DNA from: Streptomyces sp. NRRL S-350
Lineage (GTDB): Bacteria > Actinomycetota > Actinomycetes > Streptomycetales > Streptomycetaceae
Reading direction: 5' to 3'
Length of the DNA: 64,000 nt
NCBI RefSeq assembly: GCF_000719705.1
Contig: NZ_JOHO01000015.1
Location: 66,993 to 130,992 of the forward strand
Every line of letters begins with the position of its first letter. Positions within the stretch are counted from its first letter, which is position 1. This document shows, piece after piece, positions 18,501-27,600 of this stretch. The notes beneath the pieces are model-generated. The model worked only from the letters and a program-made list of their open reading frames with translations, searched no databases and was not told the origin of the DNA. The translations under genes and the position numbers were made by a program.

Positions 18501-19868
18501 GCCACCGGGCAGATGGCTGGCGCCGAAGTAGTACTGCGTGCCGTCGACCGTGGTGATCCGCCAGGCCTCGCCGTTCCAGGCACCGTTGTTCTGACCGGTC
18601 AGCCGCTCGACCCTGGTGCCGTCCTCGCCCTGCAGGTGCCACTCACAGGACTTGTCGTCCTTGACCAACTGGCCCGCGTGACCCGCGAGCGAGAGCTGCA
18701 GCAGGTCACCACCCCAGCACTGGTCGCCCGACTTGTCGATGCCGGCGTCCTTGCAGTTCTTGTAGCCGCGGACGATGGAACCCGGGTGCCATTCCCAGCC
18801 CTCGCCGATCCACGACGGCTGGGCATTGGTGGAAGCGGTCTTGCCGTCCACGCTGGAGGAGTCGTAGCCGAGCGAGACGTCGGGGGCCGGGCCGGCCAGC
18901 GCGGAGGGCAGCTCGGCGGTGTAGCCGTAGGTGAAGTTGCCCGCGTTGGCTCCGGCCTGCCAGGAGGCGGACGGTGTGATCGGCGAGGCGGTGAAGTCAC
19001 CGCTGCTGCCCTTGGCGTCGGCCTCGACGGCGAGCGCCACCGTAGGGGCTGCGGCCGCCGGACTGGCGAAGGCGCCCGAGGTGAAGGACTTGGCGGCCGC
19101 CGTGGTCGGCTGGGGGACGTCGACCTCGGCCACCAGCCGACCGGTGGCGTCGTCGCGGTGGGACGACACCGGGGTGCGCGTCTTGCAGCCGGCGGCGCCC
19201 GGGGTCGTCAGCGCGCAACCCGGCAGTTGGACGATCCGGGCCCGCGAGGCCCAGTCGGCTCCTGCGTTCTTCGCCCAGGCCTGGATGTCGATTCCGACCT
19301 GGACCCGGCCCGCCTGAGCGCCCGAGCCCGTGTCGGTGAGTGCGACCAGGGCACCGTTCACGCCCGCGGCCTTGGCCCGGATCCGATCGGCCAGCTCGAC
19401 CTGGAATGCCGACGGATCGTTCTTGGCCTGGGCCGCGGGCGCGGTCAGGGCAGCGGACTTCGGGCCCGGTGCCGGGGCGATCCAGACTGGCAGCGAACCG
19501 GCCTGAACCGGAAGCGAGGGTACGGCCGTCGGTTGCGCGTCGGATGAGGTCGGCGCCGAGGCCGCCTTCGCGCCGGTGCCACCGAGGACCGCGGTGGCTC
19601 TGCCGGATGGTGGGCTGGAGTCGGCCGGTGGTGACCACTTCTTGCCGGGGTCGGGCTTGTGACCGGCAGCCTTGCCGTTGGTCCCCTTCACCGGGTGGGT
19701 CTGCGCCACCGGCGTGTTCGGAGGTACCCACACCTCCGGCGGGTTCGCCGCGCGGGTGACCGCCTCGACCGAGGGGATCGTCACCACCGACATGCAGACA
19801 GCCAGAGCTGCGACGACGGCCACTCGCAGGCTGCGTGTTCGCGTGAATAGGCGGGCGTGACGCGACAA
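12510..19868 (-). CDS. secreted RHS-repeat polymorphic toxin with HINT and deaminase-like tip
   Basis: About 2,452 residues. The start is taken as TTG 19868 because a GGGGGGA purine run precedes it and an Arg-rich n-region plus hydrophobic core (VAVVAALAVCMSVVTIP) follows as a signal peptide. A Pro/Ala-rich region leads into an RHS/YD shell with many Tyr-Asp repeats (YDLLGRPVKSTDPDSG, YTYDAAGNTTS). It ends at the RHS core (NAYAYANNSPINKSDANGL, near 14000). A pretoxin segment (GFNDARDCFTKGDVMACV) and an Ala/Glu coiled helix follow. The HINT peptidase domain, about residues 2165-2317, runs from CNSFPATT to VHNC. The last 135 residues form the tip, with HAE at 2386-2388 and CPTC at 2411-2414, the zinc ligands and general acid of a cytidine-deaminase-like fold. 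RHS shells encapsulate the toxin, and HINT probably releases it. DNA becomes AT-richer in the tip. Confidence 0.88.
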   Translation of the reverse strand: MSRHARLFTRTRSLRVAVVAALAVCMSVVTIPSVEAVTRAANPPEVWVPPNTPVAQTHPVKGTNGKAAGHKPDPGKKWSPPADSSPPSGRATAVLGGTGAKAASAPTSSDAQPTAVPSLPVQAGSLPVWIAPAPGPKSAALTAPAAQAKNDPSAFQVELADRIRAKAAGVNGALVALTDTGSGAQAGRVQVGIDIQAWAKNAGADWASRARIVQLPGCALTTPGAAGCKTRTPVSSHRDDATGRLVAEVDVPQPTTAAAKSFTSGAFASPAAAAPTVALAVEADAKGSSGDFTASPITPSASWQAGANAGNFTYGYTAELPSALAGPAPDVSLGYDSSSVDGKTASTNAQPSWIGEGWEWHPGSIVRGYKNCKDAGIDKSGDQCWGGDLLQLSLAGHAGQLVKDDKSCEWHLQGEDGTRVERLTGQNNGAWNGEAWRITTVDGTQYYFGASHLPGGDGTDQASNSVSTVPIYWPGGQDPCLKGGSPATGTWNQMGWQWSLDYVVDPHQNLITYRYDQEQNYYVQSGGQNNGNGPRTRYQRASYPTWVGYGQRLPDQIAAKGKANPAAQVWFRTAERCLPDQDFACDPSQRTKDNAKRWPDTPIDQNCDATGDCTVYSPTFWTTKRLTKIDTEVWDGGTYRQVDSFALNQSFQDPGDGTSPSLWLDSVQRTGSNGRTPVTLAEVAFQPLEIANRVAGPIALPDGTSASVEPYKRPRIQKITTETGGLINVVYRPAECSRAAGGTMPASEDGNTMACMPVKWYLPGQSAPDPVNDWFNKIIVQSVTQEDSVAGGQPVVVTDYEYGGGAAWHRNDSEMADSKTRTWDQFRGYATVTTRTGSGSDVEAPRTKSAATFLRGMDGDVLANGTARQVTVTDIHGGTIKDENALVGFIRDSSTYNGDNGELLSTVVSDPWLGPITATRKQSGGMPAIIARAVNALKVTNREKLADGSWRTRERSTTYDSTPYARPLTVYDNGDVTHPEQLLCTSFEYATGPGGVPTQLASRTLVLKGACGRPATKDNTVADTRSYFDGLALGMSGGKSEQTSTEVLERYDAAGKPVYRTTARASFDDYGRVISTVDPTRTDANHPAGAETRTAYSPATGQLPTQVTHTNPMGWQSVSTLDVGRGSALKIKDENGRISEQEFDALGRAVAGWSPGHDRATFPDSPNRKFSYSVNGANAPSQVLSQALMGDLATYTSSFTIYDGLGRVRQTQASPPSGATGRMITDALFDSHGWQTKTSAAYYNDQEQPSGQLFLPNGGVNPDGKIPSQTVQKYDGMGRVTDSIFQSYGVEQWRTHTDYLGADEVRTTPPTGGYASAAVTDARGKTVALRQYKTNTPTGAYDETTYGYTADGKEAWRKDAAGNRWTYEYDLLGRPVKSTDPDSGIGTTTYDDSKNLVTVTDSRGKSATSVTDLLGRTVAAYEGTAIDPAKQVAAWTFDTLALGKPTSSTRFVGGASGDAYKSEITGYDIGYREKGAKTTIPAVEKELAGVYQTDNTYDGAGRLATTTMPAVAGMGREKLTFATDVVGQFGGLSSGFGFGSTTFVADVRYDPYGRPYRTTIGGAGAQVVATMVIDDATGRVTRSILDKQTAEAAHVDSVDYTYNPLGQVTSARDAQDGEVADLQCFTHDYLGRLTQAWTDTGSQTTTPQPSVPGVGACTNADGPSVSDGLPSVGGPAPYWQQYEYDLIGNRTKLVQKDVTGDATKDVTTTQTFGTGPNTPSSDPKTGGGTGGPHALMKSTRTGPDGAAVTSYTYDAAGNTTSITDTPGTKTLGWNAQGKLDQITGTGQSGATSYLYDVSGSQLIRRDPGKVTLNLGADQLTLDTNTAVVTNVRSYAAPNGLSITRTTTNGSSTLAYQAADPHGTNGVQFDSATLAHVRRPTDPFGNERGNQPSEDVWAGARGFVGGTKEKTTGFTLLGAREYDSKTGRFISPDPIMDAGDPQQWNAYAYANNSPINKSDANGLRPTCDTPEECKGLADTKDNGHGASYITPATWSPPTLASLPQPTAEEQTAARAADVAQKNLNESKRKRDELVHKVVDIVGDLIGFNDARDCFTKGDVMACVNTALNAVPWGKIFKAIKVGIQALKIYKEINKVYDAIRAGERTAREAEAALVTARTAASEARAAEKAAATAAEEKAAKETAADAAGTEAKATKAESDASSLEKCNSFPATTLVLMADGSAKPIGDVRDGDVVMATDPQTGETRPETVTATITTPDDKDFTDLTLTDDATPRGPPTADQAKITSTHHHPYWSETRQQWVDAGELTPGEHLRQPDGTTRTVQSVRNYPYAVTTHNLTVNFLHTYYVLAGATPVLVHNCGGELLDRARELYGTRADEASTVAVARVRSTSNPDKVETWVATERTGLPDEWKGGNAPLRGERYISGQGHAEATIMNRLGSDWEIVGMASSTRMCPTCFAQATGPGVGLTPSPIGKGTGVSSTGNTPWRVVLGVGG

Positions 19869-19934
19869 CTGATCCCCCCATGGATCGCCAGAGCTTGAAT
19901 CGGGCCGATCGCAACCGGCCCAGGCTTCCGGCAC

Positions 19935-20174
19935 CTTAGGGGCGTACGACCTATCGCAGGTAGGAGAAAATTAAAAACACCGTGCGTGATCCATGTCACA
20001 CGGAGCGCAATGCGTCACCACCCGCGACAACTCGGACACCCCACCGACAAAACGCTTTGACAGCGAAGAAAATGTGAAGGCAGCGTGCGCCTGATCCCTA
20101 CTCACCTCACCATCGACGACGGGGCCTCCATGTCGAGCTCACATCCTCCATCCCTTCCAAAACCAGGACGGACC
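19935..20174. promoter_or_regulatory. divergent promoter region between RHS toxin and lectin gene
   Basis: This gap is conspicuously AT-rich for the window (AAAATTAAAAACAC near 19968, AAGAAAATGTGAA near 20067). It carries a perfect TTGACA at 20057-20062 facing the lectin gene. I could not match a good -10 at 17-18 bases for either gene, so exact promoters are unassigned. It must hold both start signals because the genes diverge. Confidence 0.5.
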
Positions 20175-23100
20175 ATGCGAAGCCGGACATTCGGCATGGC
20201 CGTCCTGCCACTCGCGTTCTCGGTCGTACTCTCCCTCGGAGCCGGCTTCTCGGCGGGGTCCGGCACTGCGGTGGCGGCTTCCGCCGACCGCAACCACGGC
20301 CCCGCCGACACCACCTGGCCGACGCCTTCGTCCCGCCCGGCGAAGGTGCCGTCCGATACCCGGGCAGCTCAGATCCAAGCGATACGCACCGCCCAGGCCG
20401 GCGCGAAGAACACCGGGAAGCCTGTCGTCGTCGATGCGCTGACCACCGGAAACAGTCGGACCACCGCCAACCCGGACGGCACGCTGACCAGCGATTCCAC
20501 TCCGGTGGCGGAGCGGGTCAAGAACGCCGACGGCACCTGGCGCGCCGTGGACGCCACCCTGCGGGCCAACCCGGACGGCTCGGTCACGCCGATCGCCGTA
20601 CCGTCCTCACTGTCCTTCTCCGGCGGCGGCAGCGGCCTGTTGGCCACCATGGCGACCGCGGACGGCAAGAAGCTCTCGATCAAGGCGCCGTTCGGCCTTC
20701 CGAAGCCCGAACTCCACGGCGCCAGCGCGCTCTACCGCTCCGTCATGCCCGACGTCGACCTCGAACTCAACGCGACCACCGCGGGCGGCTGGCGCCAGGT
20801 CCTCGTCGTCCGCACCGCACAGGCGGCAGCCGACCCGAAGATCAAGAAGCTGCACCTCGACACCGTTGCGGACGGACTCACCGTCAAGGCCGACGCCAAC
20901 GGCAATCTGGTGGCCGAGGACGCGTCCGGCAAAGCCCGATTCACCGCTCCCACGCCGGTCATGTGGGATTCGACCACGACATCCGCCCCCGCTGCTGCAG
21001 CCCAGCCCGAGATTGCCGCCAAGTCCGCCGAGGTGTCCGCCTCCGACGCCCCGGCCCCGCTCGGGCCTGACAGCAAGTCTCCCGGCCCCGGCGCCAGGAC
21101 CGCGCAGACCGCCGTCACCGTCAGCGGCACCGGCATCGACCTCGTCCCGGACGCCTCGGTCCTCGGGCAGGGAACCGGCCCCTGGTACATCGACCCCGGC
21201 TGGAACCCCAGCGTCGACAACGGCGCCCAGGCCTGGGCCCAGGTGCAGTCCGCCTACCCCAAGAACACCGAGTACAACGGCACCCAGTACGGCCAGGACA
21301 AGCCGGGAGCCGGCTACTGCGGCTACATCGACTCGGCCAACCGCTGCGAGAAACAGGGGAAGGAGCGCGCCTACTTCCAGGTCGGCCTGAACTCGGCGTT
21401 CTGGGACTCGGCGGTACTGGGCGCCAAGCTCTACGCCACTGTCGCCGAGTCGTCCAGCCCCTCGACGGCCACGCCGATGGGCCTCTACTCGACCGGCGCG
21501 GGCAGGAGCAACCCGATCAACGAGTGGACGCGCTGGGAGGCCCAGCCCTGCACGGAGCTCTCGAACTGCGCCAAGGTCGGCGCGAACTGGATCTCGGGGA
21601 CGGGCGGCAAGGAGTACGACGTCTCCGGTCAGATGGCCCAGGCGGCGCGCGAACACTGGGACGGCTGGACGTTCATGTTCGCCCCCGATGACGAGACCAA
21701 CAAGTACTACCACCAGCGGTTCGACAAGAGCCCGCACATCGTCGTCACCTACGACTTCGAACCCCACATCGGCAGCCCCGCCACCAGCCCGACCCCGGGC
21801 TTCGCCCGTGACGCGGCGTACGACCAGTGCCAGACTCCCGGGACCGCCAACGCCTGGGACAACCCGGGCTGGGTCGGCATCAACACCGACATCAACCTCA
21901 GCGTCGACACCTGGTCACCGACCGGCGAGCAGCTCTGGACCGCGTTCAAGATCTGGGACGACGACGACAACGGCTCCTCGAAGCTCTACGAGACTGGCTG
22001 GGCGGCAAGTTCGGGCCGCAAGAACGCGAGCGTCGGCCCGCTGATCGACGGCCACCAGTACGGCTGGTTCGCCGCCACCACCGACGACACGCTCACCAGC
22101 GCGAACAGCCCGATGTGCTTCCTGCGCATCGACCGCACCCCGCCGACCGCCCGCATCACCTCGACGGACTTCCCCGAGTCGGGCACCCTGGGCGGGCACC
22201 CCAAGCACGTCGGTGAGGACGGCGTCTTCACGCTGAGCGGCACCGACCCGGCCCCGACCACCGGCGGCCGCTCCTCAGGGCTGGCCTGCGCCCGTTGGAC
22301 CACCGACCCCGTCCAGGCCGCTGCCACCGGCTGGAGCTGCAATGACGACGGCATCGTCAAGATGGACGGCAACGGCAGTTTCCAGCTGACCCACCGGCCC
22401 ACGCACTGGGGAACCAACTTCCTCTACCTGCAGACCCAGGACAACGCCGGCAACATGTCCCAGCCGGTTGCGTACACCTACTTCGTCCCGAGCAACCCCG
22501 CCGCGGGCGACCCGCTCATGGGCGACATCGACGGCGACCTCAAGGCGGACGTCCTCCTTCCGGACAGCGCCGGCTCACTGCGCCTGGTGGGCGCCGACAT
22601 CGACCCGTACGCGGCCCCGAACACCAAGCCGGCCTCGGCACCAGGCGCTGCGGGCAACCAGGACTGGAGCACCATCCAGATCACCCATCGGGGCTCGTTC
22701 AGTGATCGGAACGTGGACGACCTCGTTGCACACGCTTCCGGATCCGCACAGCTATACCTGTACACCAACGACGACAGGGTCGGACATCTCGACGGCCAGG
22801 CGGCGGTCGAGCTCACCAAGAGCCGCAGTTGCGCCCTTCCTGACGCCACGACGATCGACTGCGCGGCCTACGGCAACAGCGGGGACTGGTCCGCGGTCAC
22901 CCAGATCGCGGCGTTCGGATCACCCACCGGTGACACACTCAGGAACCCCGGGACCGTCACCGCCGGCCTGCCGCACTCCTCGTTGCTCTTCGTCGAACAC
23001 GGCCGGCTGTGGCTCAACCTGCAGGACACCACCAAGCATCTCGACGGCCCTGCCATCCTGCTGTCACAAAGCCAGGACTGGGACTCCTACGACCTGATCA

Positions 23101-24509
23101 CCCCTGGCCCGGCCAAGGGCACGAACGTACCCACGGTCTGGGGCCGTTCGAAGAATGACGGCACCATCCACGCCTACCAGTTGAACCTGGCTCCAGGCAA
23201 CGCCTTCGATGCCTCCGGTTTCGCCGACCCGGCCTCGGGCGGGTTCGTCGGCGGAGTCGACACCAAGCTCTACCCCAAGGTCGGCTCCAGCGGTGACGTC
23301 ACCGGGGACGGCGTTCCGGACCTCTGGGCCGTCGACACCGAGAACCAACTGGTCGTCTGGGACGGAGTCGGCACCAAAGCGCCCGATGTCAAGAGCGGTT
23401 CGACGGTGACCGGACTGGAGCAGAGCCCGGTCGTCCTCGGCAACCTCAACCGACCGATCGGCAACTGGCTGGCCTCGCCCGACGGCGGCAACACCGTCAG
23501 AGACAGTCAGAAGCGCGCCGACGGCACAGCCTCGGGTGTCAGTTGGGTCGGGGACACCGTGGACGGCCAGGCGGTCACCGTGGGGGCCTTCAGTCCAGGT
23601 GCCGGCTCGAACATCACGATGTCTCGCTCCGTCGTCGACACCCGCAAGAGCTTCACCCTCTCCACCTGGGTGAAGCCGGGGCCCGCCAGCGGCGTGATCG
23701 CCAGTCAGGACACCGTGCACGGCAGCAACTTCATGCTGTACAGCGGTGGTACGGGAAGCAACTGGAACTTCGCCCTGGCCTACGCCGACGACGACAACTG
23801 GTCGTACGACTACACGACCACGGTCAACGCCAACGCCCTGACCCGGACCGGGGTCTGGACGCAGCTCACCGCGTCCTACAACGCGAACACCGGGCTGATG
23901 TCGCTGTACGTCGACGGCACCCTGGCCGCTACCGGGAGCCACCGGGCGAGCACCAGCCCGCCCTCGTCCGGAGCATTCACGCTGGGCCGGTACAGGTACC
24001 AGTCCGCGCCGACCGCGAGTTTCGACGGAGACATCAGCAGCACCGCCGTCTACCCTTTCGCGGTGGCCCCCAGCGCGCCGAGCACCGCGGGTGTCGTCCG
24101 GTCGGGCGTCAACGGCGACATGTGCGTCGACGACAACGGCGCCGGTACCGCCGACGGCTCCGCGATCCAGCTGTACGGCTGCCACTCGGGCCCCTCGCAG
24201 CAGCTCTCCGTGGGTACCGACGGGACCATCCGTGTCCTGGGCGGGTGCATCGCCCCGGTGAACTCGGGCACCGTCAACGGCACGCCGTTGGAGTACCACA
24301 CCTGTGACGGTACGTCGGCCCAGAAGTGGTTGCCGCTCGCAAACGGCGCCCTGTACCACCCCGCCTCCGGCCGCTGCCTCGACCTACCGCAGCGGCAGGC
24401 GACCAACGGCACCCGACTGGACCTGTCGGACTGCACGTACGAGGCGAACCAGCAGTGGAGCGTCCCGACCTTGCGTTCGGCCGTGCCTCCCGCTCCGCCT
24501 CGCACCTGA
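20175..24509 (+). CDS. large secreted multidomain protein with LamG and ricin-type lectin domains
   Basis: A 1,444-residue exported protein. The start is ATG 20175 with AGGACGG upstream, giving a clean signal peptide (MRSRTFGMAVLPLAFSVVLS, cut near AVAASA). The N-terminal ~600 residues contain a DNRLRE-like beta-sandwich region common in actinomycete surface proteins. Calcium-loop FG-GAP/VCBS repeats follow (GDIDGDLKADVLLPD near residue 780, GDVTGDGVPDLW near 1035). A LamG/concanavalin-like domain spans about 1133-1297 (FTLSTWVKPG, LYVDGTLAATG), and a ricin B-type trefoil about 1300-1432 has QxW-like repeats (AQKWLPL, NQQWSVP). The C-terminal modules suggest carbohydrate binding outside the cell. 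It diverges from the RHS toxin gene and shares its N-terminal style, so a joint surface role is possible. Confidence 0.8.
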   Translation: MRSRTFGMAVLPLAFSVVLSLGAGFSAGSGTAVAASADRNHGPADTTWPTPSSRPAKVPSDTRAAQIQAIRTAQAGAKNTGKPVVVDALTTGNSRTTANPDGTLTSDSTPVAERVKNADGTWRAVDATLRANPDGSVTPIAVPSSLSFSGGGSGLLATMATADGKKLSIKAPFGLPKPELHGASALYRSVMPDVDLELNATTAGGWRQVLVVRTAQAAADPKIKKLHLDTVADGLTVKADANGNLVAEDASGKARFTAPTPVMWDSTTTSAPAAAAQPEIAAKSAEVSASDAPAPLGPDSKSPGPGARTAQTAVTVSGTGIDLVPDASVLGQGTGPWYIDPGWNPSVDNGAQAWAQVQSAYPKNTEYNGTQYGQDKPGAGYCGYIDSANRCEKQGKERAYFQVGLNSAFWDSAVLGAKLYATVAESSSPSTATPMGLYSTGAGRSNPINEWTRWEAQPCTELSNCAKVGANWISGTGGKEYDVSGQMAQAAREHWDGWTFMFAPDDETNKYYHQRFDKSPHIVVTYDFEPHIGSPATSPTPGFARDAAYDQCQTPGTANAWDNPGWVGINTDINLSVDTWSPTGEQLWTAFKIWDDDDNGSSKLYETGWAASSGRKNASVGPLIDGHQYGWFAATTDDTLTSANSPMCFLRIDRTPPTARITSTDFPESGTLGGHPKHVGEDGVFTLSGTDPAPTTGGRSSGLACARWTTDPVQAAATGWSCNDDGIVKMDGNGSFQLTHRPTHWGTNFLYLQTQDNAGNMSQPVAYTYFVPSNPAAGDPLMGDIDGDLKADVLLPDSAGSLRLVGADIDPYAAPNTKPASAPGAAGNQDWSTIQITHRGSFSDRNVDDLVAHASGSAQLYLYTNDDRVGHLDGQAAVELTKSRSCALPDATTIDCAAYGNSGDWSAVTQIAAFGSPTGDTLRNPGTVTAGLPHSSLLFVEHGRLWLNLQDTTKHLDGPAILLSQSQDWDSYDLITPGPAKGTNVPTVWGRSKNDGTIHAYQLNLAPGNAFDASGFADPASGGFVGGVDTKLYPKVGSSGDVTGDGVPDLWAVDTENQLVVWDGVGTKAPDVKSGSTVTGLEQSPVVLGNLNRPIGNWLASPDGGNTVRDSQKRADGTASGVSWVGDTVDGQAVTVGAFSPGAGSNITMSRSVVDTRKSFTLSTWVKPGPASGVIASQDTVHGSNFMLYSGGTGSNWNFALAYADDDNWSYDYTTTVNANALTRTGVWTQLTASYNANTGLMSLYVDGTLAATGSHRASTSPPSSGAFTLGRYRYQSAPTASFDGDISSTAVYPFAVAPSAPSTAGVVRSGVNGDMCVDDNGAGTADGSAIQLYGCHSGPSQQLSVGTDGTIRVLGGCIAPVNSGTVNGTPLEYHTCDGTSAQKWLPLANGALYHPASGRCLDLPQRQATNGTRLDLSDCTYEANQQWSVPTLRSAVPPAPPRT

Positions 24510-24533
24510 CCTCCCCGTTCCGGGCAGGCACCT

Positions 24534-24565
24534 GGGCCCGCGTCGCCGATCGGCGACGCGGGCCC
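24534..24565 (+). terminator. terminator after the lectin gene
   Basis: Perfect 15-base arms (24534-24548 and 24551-24565) with a two-base loop, 24 bases after the stop codon. Confidence 0.8.
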
Positions 24566-24697
24566 GATGGTTTGTCGGGAGCACCGGTGGCGGTCGAACC
24601 GGGGCAAGGTGGGCATAGCAGGCGGCGGCGTTGACACCGGGTTGGGGAGCTGGTGGGGTTGCGGCGATGTGGTTCCGGCCTGGCTAGGAGGCTCCTG

Positions 24698-27600
24698 TTG
24701 CAAGCCCGAGTGTCCGTTGTGGCCGGGCGGCGGCTGCGGTCGCAGTTGGAGCAGAGTGCGGCGTTGCGGGACGTGTTGCAGCACCCGGCGGCGTTGGTCG
24801 CGCGGCGGGCTACGGCGCGGACGTGCCGTCAGTTGGCGCCGCGGACCGCGGATCGGCTGATCGCGGACCTCAAGGGCACGGAGCCGCTGCTGGCGTCCGT
24901 GCGGGAGGAGCGGCAGGAGCGGGCTGCCGGGCGGCCGGGGCGGCGGGCGATGCAGATCGCGGCCGGGGTCGCGGCCGCGGCGGTGGTCGGCGGACTGTTC
25001 GCCGGGGTGGTGCCGTCGGCGGCGTACGCGGGCGTGCCGGGGCCGGAGGTGGCGAGCACCGCGCCGCAGACGCCGCTGGGGAGCATGTCGGATCCTCGGG
25101 TGTTCCCGCGCCCGCAGGAGCAGACGGTGGCGGGCAGGCCGGTGGCGGTGCCCGCGGCGGTGACGCTGGTGGCGGCGCCCGCGGCGGACCTCGGGGCGGT
25201 GCTGGCCGTCCGGGAGGTGCTGAAGGTCGCCGGGACGACCGAGGTGGTGTCGCGGACGGACGGCGGGACGCCGGCCGCCGGTTCGCTGGTGGTGTACGTC
25301 GGCGGCCCCACGGAGGGCGCCGGCGGCGAGGTGGACCGGGTGCTGCGGCAGCTGTCCGCCGCGGCGGGCGGCAAGGACGGCACCGGGCCCTCGACGTCGG
25401 GCATGCCGGCCGGCGGGTATGTGCTGTCGGCGGGTCAGCTGCCGGCCCAGGGCGGCGGGACGTACGGCGCCGTGGTGCTGTCGGGCGTGGACGCGGCGGG
25501 CACGTTCTACGCCGCGCAGAGCCTGCGCCAGCTGTTGGCGGCGGTGCCGGCCGGGCAGGGGCAGGCGCCGGGGGCGGCCGGGCTCGGCCTGCCCGGGATC
25601 ACGCTGCGGGACTGGTCGACGGGCGCACCGGTGCGCGGCACCGCGGAGGCGTTCTACGGCACCCCGTGGACCGCCCAGCAGCGGCTGGAGCAGGTCGACT
25701 TCCTCGGCCGGTCCAAGCAGAACTTCTACCTGTACGCGCCCGGTGACGACCCGTTCCGGCTGTCCCGCTGGCGCAGCGCCTACCCGGCGGCCCAGGCGGA
25801 CGAGCTGCGCGAACTGGGCGACCGGGCGCAGCGCAACCACGTGACGCTCGGCTACGCGATCGATCCGGGGCAGTCCCTCTGCTTCAGCTCCGGCAAGGAC
25901 GTGGACGCGCTGGTGGCCAAGCTGGACGGGCTACGCAAGCTCGGCTTCACCGCCTTCCAGCTGCAGTTCCTGGACGTCAGCTACGACGAGTGGCACTGCG
26001 ACGACGACCGCGACAAGTACGGCACCGGCCCGGCCGCGGCCGCCAAGGCGCAGGCCGAGCTGGTGAAGAAGGTGCAGGACCGGCTGATCACGCGGTACCC
26101 GGGCCTGGCACCGCTGTCCGTGGTGCCCACCGAGTACCACCAGCAGGGCGCCACCCCGTACCGCAAGGCGCTGGCCGCGGCGCTGCCGGAGGGCGTGCAG
26201 GTGGCGTGGAGCGGGGTCGGGGTGATCCCGGAGAAGATCACCGCCGCGCAGGCCTCGGACACCGCCGACCTGTACGGACACCCGCTGCTCACCATGGACA
26301 ACTACCCGGTCAACGACGCCAGCCCGGACCGGCTCTTCCTCGGCGCCTACAGCGGGCGCGATCCGGGCGTGGCGACCCGCTCCGCGGTGATGCTGACCGG
26401 CGCGATGCAGCAGCCGGTGGCCTCCCGGATCGCCCTCGCCACGGCCGGCGACTTCGCCTGGAACCCGACCGGGTACAAGGCGGACGACTCCTGGCAGGCC
26501 GCGGTGCGCTCGCTGGCCGGTCCGACCGGCGCCGACGCGACGCCCGCCGGGAGCACGCTGCCCGCCGTCACCGCGCTGGCCGGCAACAGCACCTCCTCGC
26601 CGCTGTCCAAGCAGGAGTCCGGCTACCTGACGCCGCTGCTGGACCGCTTCTGGGCCGCCGCCGAGCCGACCTCGGGCGCGGCCCCCGACCTGGCGAAGCT
26701 GATAGCGGCCGCGGCCCCGCTGCGGGAGTCCTTCGCCGCGATGGCCACCGCCCGGCAGACCCTGGCCGCCACCCCGGCCACCGCCCAGCTGGCCGGCGAG
26801 GCGGCGCCCTGGCTGGGCCCGCTGGGGGACTACGGCCTGGCCGGACAGGCCGCCCTGGACATGCTGCTGGCCCAGCACGGCGGCGACGGCGCGGCGGCGT
26901 GGAAGGCCCGGGTCGAGCTGAACCGGCTGCGCGAGCAGCTCGACCGGGCACCGGCCACCATCGGCGCCGGGGTGCTCGGCCCGTTCCTGGAGCGGGCCGT
27001 CCGCGCCGCCGACAACTGGGCGGGCGTGGTCGGCGGCGGGGTCACCCCGACCACCACCATGGGCACCGCGCAGGACCACCTGCCCGCCCTGATGGCGGAC
27101 GGCGTGGCCGACACGTTCTACTGGAGCTCCGCTCCCCCGCAGCCCGGCGACGCCGTCGGCCTGGACCTCGGCGCGGGCCGCCCGGTCAGCGGCGTGACCG
27201 TGCTGATGGGCGGCTGGGGCGGCGGCCCGGACGCCCGGACCGCCACGGACGACTACCTCCACGACGGCGTGCTGGAGTACTCCACGGGCGAGGGCGGCTG
27301 GAAGCAGCTCGCCGTGGTCAGGAACCAGAAGTCGGTCAGCGCCCAGCTCCCGCCGGGCACCGTGGTGCGGGCGGTGCGGCTGCGCGCCACGTCCGCGCAG
27401 AAGACCGCCGTCGCGGTGCGCGAGTTCACCGTCACCGCACCGGACGAGTCCCCGGCGAGCGTCACCGGCGGGCCCGACCCGCTGCCCGGCTCCTCGGCCG
27501 CGTCGGTGCTGGACGGCAACCCGGACACCGCGTACCGGGCCGCCAAGCCGCCGACCGCGCAGGACGACCCGCTGACGGTCGAGCTCGGCGCCGCCCGTCC

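Noticed and set aside
12618..19547. Long plus-strand open frames opposite the RHS toxin
   Set aside because: They are antisense shadows rich in Gly, Val and Arg; the minus-strand protein has clear domains.
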